Assembly: GCA_049965455.1 (NCBI GenBank)
Contig: JBMFWH010000009.1
Location: 1 to 38,597 of the forward strand
From: JAVRLB01 sp049965455
Lineage (GTDB): Archaea; Thermoplasmatota; Thermoplasmata; Thermoplasmatales; ARK-15
Length of the DNA: 38,597 nucleotides
Direction of reading: 5' to 3'
This document shows positions 32,127-38,597 of this stretch, in pieces (position 1 is the first letter of the stretch; each line of letters begins with the position of its first letter). Under the pieces are notes generated by a model. That model had not been told where the DNA came from. It searched no databases and saw only the letters and a list, made by a program, of their open reading frames with translations. The translations under genes and the position numbers were made by a program.

Positions 32127-33413
32127 CTAACCTACTTTCTCCCATTCTTCAAGCTTTTGCACTGCTGACAACGTAGAGCCTCTCTGTATTTCTTCCCTGA
32201 TCCGGTTCTCTCTCTCAAACACATCCAAGGCCCGGTTTGTAATCTCGACCAGTTCTTCTTTTGGTATTATCACTATTCCAGACTCATCTGCCATAATCCA
32301 GTCTCCGGTCTTGATCTTCTTTCCCTCAATATCCAGTTCTATGCCAATCTCTCCAAATCCTTTGGGCTCTCCCGCATTGGGCACCAGCTTTTTTGCAAAT
32401 ATCGGATAATGTATCTCTCTTATTGCATCTACATCTCTAACCGCACCGTACACGATCACTCCTGCCAGCTTTCGCGTATGCGCGCTCCATGTTGCCAGCT
32501 CTCCCCACACTGCCGTAGGCCCATTGTCCACGTCTATAAACAGTATCTCACCCTCATTCGCACGGTCTATTGCCTCTACAGGCTTGGCCCAGTCTCCATC
32601 CATAGTCTTTACTGTTAACACGCTGCCAACAATCTTAGAGCCCGGGCAAAGTGATATAAACTGCCCTATTGCACCTTTTCTGTGCATTGCATCGCTGATA
32701 TTGGACGTGGACACTTTCATCAGCGCCTCTTTGATCCGCCCAGTACTGTATTTTTTGTATAACTCTGTCTCTATAGGCGTTAATGATTCTATGCTCTTCT
32801 TTATCTTTCTGGTCTCTGCCTCCACGTCCGGAGCCTTGATTATGCCGCCGCCAACTATGATTATCGATGCCCCGTTTTTTATCATCTCGGGTGCAGTTTC
32901 CGAGTTCAAGCCTCCTGCAACAGCAATCGGAAGCCTTGTGACCGCATATATTCTTTTCAGCTTTTCCACGGGGCTCATGCCGATCATCTGCTGATCCACG
33001 CCCACGTGCATGCACAGATACTCAGCCCCCAGCTTTTCTACACTTTTAACCTTCTCTTCCAGATTCTCAACGTTCATTAGGTCTACCATTACTTTCGAGC
33101 CGTATTTTTGAGCTGCTTTTACACCTTCTGCAATAGTAGAATCGTCTGCCACTCCCAGTATTACCACGATGTCAGCGCCGCTCTTTGCCGCTATTTCCGC
33201 TTCTGCACTGCCCACATCCATCGTTTTCATGTCTGCTACGACCATGTTCTTGGGAAACATTTTCTTGATCGTTCTTACTGCATTCATACCCTCACTTTTG
33301 ATGAGCGGCGTGCCCACTTCAATCCAGTCTGCACCGCCAGCTACCGCTTCTTTCGCAATCTGCGTAGCCCGCTCCAATATTGTCAGGTCCAGAGCAACTT
33401 GTAATAATGCCAT
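32127..33413 (-). CDS. Hexulose-6-phosphate synthase fused to RraA-like domain
   Basis: Residues 1-215 of this 428-aa protein are an OMPDC-superfamily barrel: VALDLTILERA, the catalytic DMKTMD (61-66, DxKxxD), CMHVGVDQQ and AVAGGLN. This type condenses formaldehyde with ribulose 5-phosphate or runs in reverse to supply pentose phosphate. Residues about 228-410 are an RraA-like domain (NISDAMHRKGAIG, GVIVYGAVRDVDAIRE, IMADESGIVIIPKEEL), found in aldolases and RNase E regulators. The fusion is known in archaea. The phosphohexulose isomerase partner is not in the window. The gene follows panE after 27 nt in one operon. Confidence 0.93.
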   Translation of the reverse strand: MALLQVALDLTILERATQIAKEAVAGGADWIEVGTPLIKSEGMNAVRTIKKMFPKNMVVADMKTMDVGSAEAEIAAKSGADIVVILGVADDSTIAEGVKAAQKYGSKVMVDLMNVENLEEKVKSVEKLGAEYLCMHVGVDQQMIGMSPVEKLKRIYAVTRLPIAVAGGLNSETAPEMIKNGASIIIVGGGIIKAPDVEAETRKIKKSIESLTPIETELYKKYSTGRIKEALMKVSTSNISDAMHRKGAIGQFISLCPGSKIVGSVLTVKTMDGDWAKPVEAIDRANEGEILFIDVDNGPTAVWGELATWSAHTRKLAGVIVYGAVRDVDAIREIHYPIFAKKLVPNAGEPKGFGEIGIELDIEGKKIKTGDWIMADESGIVIIPKEELVEITNRALDVFERENRIREEIQRGSTLSAVQKLEEWEKVG

Positions 33414-33440
33414 AATAAATACAATATACCTTTTCTCTTA

Positions 33441-34334
33441 TTAACTTTTTTTTATTTTTTCAATATACTTGACCAGATAATATAAAGTGCTGGTGTAAGG
33501 CAATGCTATATCATGCTGTTTCCCCTCGTCCATAAACACCTTGTTAATATGATCTATCTCTGTCAGAGACCCTCTTTTCAGATCCTGTGCCATGCTAGAA
33601 TAATTGCCCGCTGTATTTTTTATAACCTCTTCTGCTAGCTCCAGTAAATTCACGTTAATTCCTTTCAGCTCCAAAATCGCACTGCATTCTCTAGAGATCG
33701 CTCTAAATATCCAGTGTAGGTTCTCTTCTGAAATTAACGTTCCGTTCTTTACTTGCAATATGCCCGTAACAGGATTTATGCAAGCGTTGATCGCGCCTTT
33801 GACCCATATGTCAGTACTTATATCTGATGAATACTGTGTTTCTAGGCCGCATTCATTAAACTTTCTCACGAGCTCTCTTAAAAACAACTCTGCATCCTTG
33901 GATACTGTGCCTATCCTCGTTATGCCTAGCCCTGTATGCACAATCTTGCCATAATCTATAGAATATGCACCGTGCGTCGTAACTCCGGCTAATAAGCGGT
34001 CGGGCCTGAATCCCCTGATTATCGAGATATTGTCTAATCCGTTCTGCAAACTTAACAAGTACGCGTCTTTTATCTTGTCTGCAATATAATGCATTGCTTT
34101 ATCAGTATCGTAAGATTTTACAGTCAATATGACCAGATCAAATTCTCCATCCAACTCTTCAGAGACCATCATGTTTCTGAATATCTGATTGGTCAATCCC
34201 TGTATAACTATGCCGTCCCTATTAAAGTTCTCTACCAGTTTCTTGCGCCCTATCAGCGTCACATCGTTATTTTTTGAAAGATAGCTGCCAACCAGGCACC
34301 CGATCGCGCCAGCTCCAAATACTGCAATCTTCAT
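33441..34334 (-). CDS. panE: 2-dehydropantoate 2-reductase
   Basis: This 297-aa protein has the Rossmann motif GAGAIGCLVGSYL (7-19), TVKSYDTDKAM with the catalytic Lys (about 70-80), LLSLQNGLDN (about 94-103) and WVKGAINACINPVTG (about 168-182) with the second catalytic Lys. These identify ketopantoate reductase (ApbA/PanE). It makes pantoate from ketopantoate with NADPH, a step of archaeal coenzyme A synthesis. First gene of the leftward operon; AT-rich TATA-like DNA precedes the ATG at 34334, and transposase debris lies upstream. Confidence 0.9.
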   Translation of the reverse strand: MKIAVFGAGAIGCLVGSYLSKNNDVTLIGRKKLVENFNRDGIVIQGLTNQIFRNMMVSEELDGEFDLVILTVKSYDTDKAMHYIADKIKDAYLLSLQNGLDNISIIRGFRPDRLLAGVTTHGAYSIDYGKIVHTGLGITRIGTVSKDAELFLRELVRKFNECGLETQYSSDISTDIWVKGAINACINPVTGILQVKNGTLISEENLHWIFRAISRECSAILELKGINVNLLELAEEVIKNTAGNYSSMAQDLKRGSLTEIDHINKVFMDEGKQHDIALPYTSTLYYLVKYIEKIKKS

Positions 34335-34412
34335 CGCTTATAAAGATGATAAATAACTATTAAAAAGTATCTGATCCATGGATCGTGTCAACGCTTCGTT
34401 GATAATTACTTA

Positions 34413-34556
34413 TTATTTCATTTTGTCGGAGGCATAGCTTTTATCTGGATTATTTAATTTGAATATTTTTTGAAATATGTATGGTAGGATAACTGATGCT
34501 ATTTTTAATATTTTCAACGAAAAATTGACAGCGTCGATCCATGCACAGGTACGGTT
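34413..34556 (-). pseudogene. Transposase C-terminal remnant, copy C
   Basis: The minus strand reads NRTCAWIDAVNFSLKILK, then IASVILPYIFQKIFKLNNPD and KSYASDKMK before a stop at 34415-34413. It is the longest of three related remnants (others at 13720 and 18471). NRTCAWIDAV resembles the ERTFAWLD block near the C-terminus of IS5/IS4-like transposases. A stop lies directly upstream of it, so no functional protein is possible. The bases beyond its stop (atcgtg...cgttgataa, 34380-34405) keep only a trace of the IS-end-like repeat. Confidence 0.65.
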
Positions 34557-34619
34557 CTATTTATCCACAAACATTAATTTCCCGCAAGATTTGAAAAAAA
34601 TATGAGAACTCTTGGGTTT

Positions 34620-35000
34620 TTAATCCTCATGATCATGATGCGCAAACTCTTCTTTGTCTTTCCAGCTCTCATCAGGTTCAAGATTTCCTTTTATATACTC
34701 CTCCACGATCTCTCTCATCGATCCTTCAACGCCGGTAATCACTTTAATATTATAACTCTCAAAAAAGTCCAGTGCTCTCTGTCCCATTCCATATGCAATG
34801 AGTATCTCCGCGTTTTTCTGCTTTATCAGGTTTGGAAGATCGCCGGGACCGTGAGACTCAAATGTATTTGCGATAATCTCATAGTTTACTATTTTCCCGT
34901 CCTGAATCTCTACAAATCCAAAATAAGAAGCATGTCCAAAATGCTCTGATAGCTCGCTATCAAGCTTGTTACTATTTTTTAACGGCATAGCAATTTTCAT
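34620..35000 (-). CDS. NifX/NafY-like FeMo-cofactor-biosynthesis domain protein
   Basis: This 126-aa protein contains the dinitrogenase iron-molybdenum cofactor biosynthesis domain: MKIAMPLKN, LSEHFGHASYFGFVEI (about 18-33), HGPGDLPNLIKQKNAEILI (about 50-68) and GMGQRALDFFES. In nitrogen fixers such domains carry iron-sulphur precursors; in many archaea without nif genes they serve unknown metal or Fe-S tasks. The tail is His/Asp-rich (EEFAHHDHED). A TATA stretch (gatataaatata) and ribosome site GGTGA precede the ATG at 35000, so it has its own promoter downstream of the tRNA. Confidence 0.88.
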   Translation of the reverse strand: MKIAMPLKNSNKLDSELSEHFGHASYFGFVEIQDGKIVNYEIIANTFESHGPGDLPNLIKQKNAEILIAYGMGQRALDFFESYNIKVITGVEGSMREIVEEYIKGNLEPDESWKDKEEFAHHDHED

Positions 35001-35052
35001 TATTTCACCTTTATGTACCCTATATTTATATCACTCATAAAAAGCTTTTTAA

Positions 35053-35157
35053 TGCCGGGGCCGGGGATTGAACCCGGGGCCTTCGGATGTCTCAGTCTAT
35101 TTTTTTATTTAAAATACCCTATGAGTCCGACGCTCTACCAAACTGAGCCACCCCGGC
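35053..35157 (-). tRNA. tRNA-Met (CAU), elongator type, with 31-nt intron
   Basis: On the minus strand the acceptor GCCGGGG (35157-35151) pairs with CCCCGGC (35060-35054). The D arm GCTC/GAGC, anticodon stem TCGGA/TCCGA and T-loop TTCAATC are all clear. The anticodon loop reads CTCATA, then an intron (35119-35089), then A38. Exons are 35157-35120 and 35088-35053, giving 74 nt; CCA is not encoded. The intron lies after position 37 and forms a bulge-helix-bulge: CTCA pairs with TGAG, flanked by 3-nt bulges TAG and ACA with cuts after the second base of each. The acceptor sequence resembles archaeal elongator tRNA-Met. Confidence 0.93.
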
Positions 35158-35158
35158 A
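35119..35158 (-). other. Exon 1 of tRNA-Met and junction with eS1 stop
   Basis: Only two bases (35158-35159) separate the eS1 TAG from the first tRNA nucleotide. RNase P cleavage of a joint transcript would cut directly behind the stop codon. Confidence 0.7.
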
Positions 35159-35159
35159 T

Positions 35160-35804
35160 CTAATTATTAGGTCCAGCTGCAGGTTCAGGTGCTATTGCTG
35201 GCTGCTCTGGTGATTTTAATAAATCTGATTTTCGGATCTCTATCTTCCTGATCGGATAGATTGTTTTTATTCCGTTTTCGATGTCTGAAACAATAGTATC
35301 AGATATCATATATTTTACAAACTCTGAATACGTGTTTTTGGAGGAGTAGTCTTTCAATATTTCCTTGATCCTGTTTCTTAGTGCTGTCTTCAATGCTGAG
35401 TTTATCCTCTTGTCTGATACTAATGTTAATTTTATTCGCATAGAAAAACCGTCATTCGTAGATATTGGAAATATCACGTCAATCCTGCTTTTTCGCCTTC
35501 GTACCAGTCTTCTCGTATAATCTGGAAGCGTGTCATGACCTATGAAACTGGTAATGGCCTTCGTTCCTTCAATCTTGTCAATCTTAAAAAATAGTTTTAT
35601 ATACGATTTTTTTACGTTTCCGGTTATATCGTATAACGTTGTTTCCGTAACTCTTCCAAGCAACTGTTCTGGTGTCTCGGAAGGAGTCTCTCCTATCTCT
35701 CTCGATGCAAACGTTTCTGGCGCAACTATAGTGTACCATATCTTCGCTTTCCATTTATCTCGAACTTTTTTTGCGGCTGTTCTATCTGCTCTTTTTGTAC
35801 TCAT
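35160..35804 (-). CDS. rps3ae: Small-subunit ribosomal protein eS1 (S3ae)
   Basis: This protein of about 214 aa matches archaeal S3ae/eS1: RADRTAAKKVRDKWKAKIWY, PETFASREIGETP, IDKIEGTKAITSFIGHD and RRLVRRRKSRIDVIFPI are typical stretches. It is a platform protein of the 30S subunit that contacts mRNA near the exit channel. ATG 35804 is chosen because GGTG lies about 10 nt upstream; a start at 35816 would add four residues. A TATA box (tttatataa, 35851-35859) with an A-rich BRE gives a leader of about 20-25 nt. The C-terminus is Pro/Ala-rich. Confidence 0.95.
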   Translation of the reverse strand: MSTKRADRTAAKKVRDKWKAKIWYTIVAPETFASREIGETPSETPEQLLGRVTETTLYDITGNVKKSYIKLFFKIDKIEGTKAITSFIGHDTLPDYTRRLVRRRKSRIDVIFPISTNDGFSMRIKLTLVSDKRINSALKTALRNRIKEILKDYSSKNTYSEFVKYMISDTIVSDIENGIKTIYPIRKIEIRKSDLLKSPEQPAIAPEPAAGPNN

Positions 35805-35844
35805 TTTAGTATACACCGTCCAAATTTCAAAAACAAGAATGAAG

Positions 35845-35870
35845 ATATAGTTTATATAATTTTTGTTTTG
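35845..35870 (-). promoter_or_regulatory. Promoter of eS1 (and probably tRNA-Met)
   Basis: On the minus strand the sequence caaaaattatataaact gives an A-rich BRE followed by a good TATA box, about 50 nt before ATG 35804. No other promoter is seen before the tRNA, so this one probably drives both. Confidence 0.6.
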
Positions 35871-35896
35871 CTTTACACAAAAAAAGAAAAAAAAGG

Positions 35897-38440
35897 TTAG
35901 AGTATAACTGAGTTACCGGACAGGGTCACGGTTATAGTCACGGTTGCTCCATTCACTGTTATGGTCGCTGGCACTGACGAGTATATGCCGGTAGGAGTTA
36001 TGATTAGAAGATCATAGCTGCCGTTTGTAACCTGGAAGCTTAATGTGCCAGAGCCGTATGCAGAATAGAGAAACGCATGGCCCTGCGCGTTACTGTACAA
36101 AAACGCCATCATGGTAGTATTTGAAAGTCCCGATACGGTGATCATCACATTGTAATATACTGGAACTATAGGACTGTAATCTCCACCCACTGCTATGAAT
36201 CCAGACACGTTGTAAGGAGTTGGCATGCCTGAACTATACCCACTCCAGAAGTTTCCAGACTGAGTGGGCTGGTTCATTATGTTACCTGACAGCTGATATC
36301 CGTTCACAGTGCTGACCACGCTTGCAGGCTCGGGCGTGATGTTCCAGTTGTTTACGTATCTCGCAGGCATATAGTTGTAAATGTTCATAGAAGGACTGTA
36401 TGCAGGAACTGTCACATTAAAGTAATTGTTGAATATCGTGTTTCCAGAGCTATATATAGTAAGCCCAAACTGCCCGATGCCGTTGGTGGTAGCTGAATCT
36501 AACGGTACTGGATACTGCACAAATTTGTTACCCCATATCACGTTTCCAGATCCTCCGTATACAAGCAAAGAGCTGCCCCAATCATAAAAGTTGTTGCTCG
36601 CGACCAGATCACCGGTGCTGTTCCAGAGCATTATGTTCGCCACTGGAAAATCGTCCTGGTTAATTCCATAAACTTCATTAGAAAACCAGCCTGTAACATA
36701 ATTGGCATGATATATGGATACGTGAGAAGTGTTGTATAGCTGGATCTGCAGGTAATTGTAATATGGTAGGTTATATGAATTTGCAATCTGAGTTGCAGTA
36801 CTGCCAAAATTGATAAAGAACGTTGGAGGGCTGTTTATCGATACATACAGGTTTGTATTTACCAGCAACAATCCAGAAAACACGGGAAACGCATAGTCAT
36901 TAAGCTGGCTGAACAGCGGACTTAAAGAGCCATACTGGTTGTTTTCTAGCACGTACGGATTGTTCAGCGTTCCGTTTCCCTTAATTGCCAATGCTGCAAT
37001 CTGAGCATTGTCAAATGCGTAAAGAGGAGTATATATACCCATCGCCATGTTCTTTACCATGCTAATGTTCAATACCGTAGAGCTTCTGAAAGTGAGGAAA
37101 ACTGGGTCATAATTACTGAGCAGTATCTCAGCACTATAAGTGCCTGATGGTAGCTCGTACAAAAACTTTCCTGAAGTACCGATTGCCGCCCACTGTGCGA
37201 TCGAGGCATTGAATGTAGAGCCGGGATTGATAAACATGAACGCGTTGGATGGAGTTACAGAGCCGGAGATCTTGATGTTGCCAGATCCGGGAGCCAGTCC
37301 CCACAACGGTGCCAGAATCGAGGGACCGGTGGTAAGTATTGCGGTAGGATTGACACCGTTCCATGACGATGACACTCCGATGCTTGTTTCGCCTGTATCA
37401 GTGCCAAAATTATAAGCTGAAGGCACAGCAGTGTATCCTGTATCTGAAAGATAGCTGAGCTGCATTGTCGCATTAATGTTAAACACCGTGGTCGTACTGC
37501 CACCACTATAGCCACCCAGCATCAGCTCTGCATCGTAAAGCAAGAATCCGGTAGGTGTAGGCTCATTTCCATTCACCTGAAAATATGCGGGTGCAGTCTT
37601 ATAATCAGAGGGCATGCCGTATGTAGAGTTGAATATCACCTCATCATAAGATCCGGAAACAGGTGCCTGGTTCTGCTGTATTAAAGTGTAGTTGAAAAAT
37701 ACAGCGTTTCTATTATTTATGATCGTGCTGTTAATATACACGTTTATCGTAAATGGAAAGTTAACGTTTGTAAAGTTGCTGCTTACAGCGTAATAATAGG
37801 TTGGAGGTACTGGAATGCCATCATAGCTGTACAATGAATTTTGAGTGAACAGATACTGAGCACTTGAAAAGTTCCAGATATTATCGACCATGGACAGCTG
37901 ATGCGTTCTCGTAGAGTAAGAAACCGTGTTTTGAGTCCAGAACACAAAACTGTTGTTTCCGAACAATGTCACGTTCCTGAGCACTGTATTCAGCTGGATG
38001 CTCATGCTGTAGGGGCTGTCTGCATCAAGATAAAATATATTCAGGTTGTTTACAGTGATTGATCCTTCAAAACTGGTAGTGTTTAACACTGTTCCTGTCA
38101 ACATTCCACTGTTATTCATCAATCCATAATATCCAATTCCCATCGGTGCCGGTGCAGAGCTATATAGTGGCATTATAGTATTGCCAATTCTAGCATACTT
38201 CGCATTGAAATTTGGCAAAAACGCATATTTTGCAGGCACACCTTTTTCTCTAAGCTCGCTTAGCACCTTTTGCGTCATTGTCGATCCTTGTGCGTTTGAA
38301 ACCTGATACGTCTGTGCATGACCAGGTTCACTGGCCAAGCTCAAAGACGATATCAAAAAACCAGAACTCATCAAGACGACGACTACTGCTATTGGCAGTA
38401 GAACTTTAAAAATGTTTTTTTTGATTATGTTATTGCCCAT
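35897..38440 (-). CDS. Thermopsin-family (A5) secreted acid protease with beta-helix region
   Basis: This 847-aa protein has an N-terminal signal/anchor (residues about 10-32). The thermopsin region (about 60-350) follows, with PMGIGYYGLMN, GSITVNNLNIFYLDADSPYS and NIWNFSSAQYLFTQNSLYSY as typical stretches. Thermopsins are acid-active endopeptidases known from Sulfolobales and Thermoplasmatales. A part of about 470-720 looks like a NosD/right-handed beta-helix (NNPYVLENNQYG, SSGNTIFNNYFNV), then a PEGA-like beta tail (VMITVSGLSN...TVTITVTLSGNS). Many Asn-X-Ser/Thr sites suggest glycosylation. A TATA-like tataaatat about 29 nt before ATG 38440 suits a leaderless transcript. Confidence 0.87.
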   Translation of the reverse strand: MGNNIIKKNIFKVLLPIAVVVVLMSSGFLISSLSLASEPGHAQTYQVSNAQGSTMTQKVLSELREKGVPAKYAFLPNFNAKYARIGNTIMPLYSSAPAPMGIGYYGLMNNSGMLTGTVLNTTSFEGSITVNNLNIFYLDADSPYSMSIQLNTVLRNVTLFGNNSFVFWTQNTVSYSTRTHQLSMVDNIWNFSSAQYLFTQNSLYSYDGIPVPPTYYYAVSSNFTNVNFPFTINVYINSTIINNRNAVFFNYTLIQQNQAPVSGSYDEVIFNSTYGMPSDYKTAPAYFQVNGNEPTPTGFLLYDAELMLGGYSGGSTTTVFNINATMQLSYLSDTGYTAVPSAYNFGTDTGETSIGVSSSWNGVNPTAILTTGPSILAPLWGLAPGSGNIKISGSVTPSNAFMFINPGSTFNASIAQWAAIGTSGKFLYELPSGTYSAEILLSNYDPVFLTFRSSTVLNISMVKNMAMGIYTPLYAFDNAQIAALAIKGNGTLNNPYVLENNQYGSLSPLFSQLNDYAFPVFSGLLLVNTNLYVSINSPPTFFINFGSTATQIANSYNLPYYNYLQIQLYNTSHVSIYHANYVTGWFSNEVYGINQDDFPVANIMLWNSTGDLVASNNFYDWGSSLLVYGGSGNVIWGNKFVQYPVPLDSATTNGIGQFGLTIYSSGNTIFNNYFNVTVPAYSPSMNIYNYMPARYVNNWNITPEPASVVSTVNGYQLSGNIMNQPTQSGNFWSGYSSGMPTPYNVSGFIAVGGDYSPIVPVYYNVMITVSGLSNTTMMAFLYSNAQGHAFLYSAYGSGTLSFQVTNGSYDLLIITPTGIYSSVPATITVNGATVTITVTLSGNSVIL

Positions 38441-38597
38441 GCTACTATTAAATGTATCAAGATATTTATAATTTTTCTCAACTGCTATGACAGAAATAAA
38501 GCGTTAAATTTATTACTATCTCCTTGCTTTTTTATTATGTATTAAAGTACATTTGTGATAGTTTTTCTTTAAAAAGTACATACCCCCTACACTTTTA
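38441..38597. other. AT-rich intergenic end of window
   Basis: It holds the thermopsin promoter (minus strand) and nothing else identified. The 9-mer aaagtacat occurs twice within 38540-38585, too short to interpret. Confidence 0.5.

Overview
The window looks like a chromosome segment of a wall-less, acidophilic or thermophilic archaeon of the Thermoplasmatales type. This is an inference from gene content and signals. An archaeal eS1 (S3ae) ribosomal protein sits beside an elongator tRNA-Met with a bulge-helix-bulge intron. Archaeal apgM, UPF0147, an Lhr-type helicase, a hexulose-phosphate synthase/RraA fusion and a thermopsin are present. Many genes have a TATA box 25-32 nt before the start codon (leaderless transcripts), and others have GGTGA/GGAGG ribosome sites. 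The DNA is AT-rich.

Left part, about 1-19.8 kb, is an accessory region. It holds a truncated coiled-coil ORF at the left edge, an Lrp/AsnC regulator convergent with an M29/NicX-like metallopeptidase, an orphan family-5 solute-binding protein with PKD domains, two tandem DUF917 paralogues that share a promoter motif, and a nitroreductase with an extra C-terminal domain. A BtuCDF/FecBCD-type uptake locus follows. A TPR protein, permease and ATPase run leftward, and a binding protein translationally coupled to a PflA/NrdG-like radical SAM enzyme runs rightward from a shared palindromic promoter. Further right are an S66 carboxypeptidase, an M20 amidohydrolase, an S9 prolyl-oligopeptidase and an SDR oxidoreductase. 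Between these genes lie decayed mobile elements: a frameshifted IS3 copy, an IS110 N-terminal fragment with its hairpin-rich left flank, remnants of one DDE-like transposase C-terminus, and short repeats that look like the ends of an IS.

Right part, about 19.9-38.6 kb, looks like core chromosome, with visibly more G/C and longer operons. It has lhr; a leftward operon of zinc-ribbon protein, PPC/DUF296, DUF92, apgM and rhomboid; a divergent CPBP protease with a C-terminal zinc ribbon; a RAM-only Lrp-like protein with UPF0147; a membrane protein preceded by an unlisted 55-aa gene; and an ArsR-like regulator. A leftward operon then carries panE, HPS-RraA, a PHP phosphoesterase and a GT-C glycosyltransferase. 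A third transposase remnant precedes a NifX/NafY-like protein, the intron-containing tRNA-Met placed 2 nt after the eS1 stop codon, eS1 itself, and a large secreted thermopsin with a beta-helix-like region.

Together the genes suggest a peptide-scavenging heterotroph: secreted thermopsin, a peptide-binding protein, several cytosolic peptidases (S9, M20, S66, M29-like) and intramembrane proteases. Pentose supply would come through HPS. The best candidates for undescribed biology are the transporter/TPR/radical SAM locus, the tRNA embedded directly behind eS1, the zinc-ribbon CPBP protease, the possible IS110 bridge-RNA remnant and the mutually exclusive hairpins at 7451-7515. I saw no CRISPR array, rRNA or complete insertion sequence.
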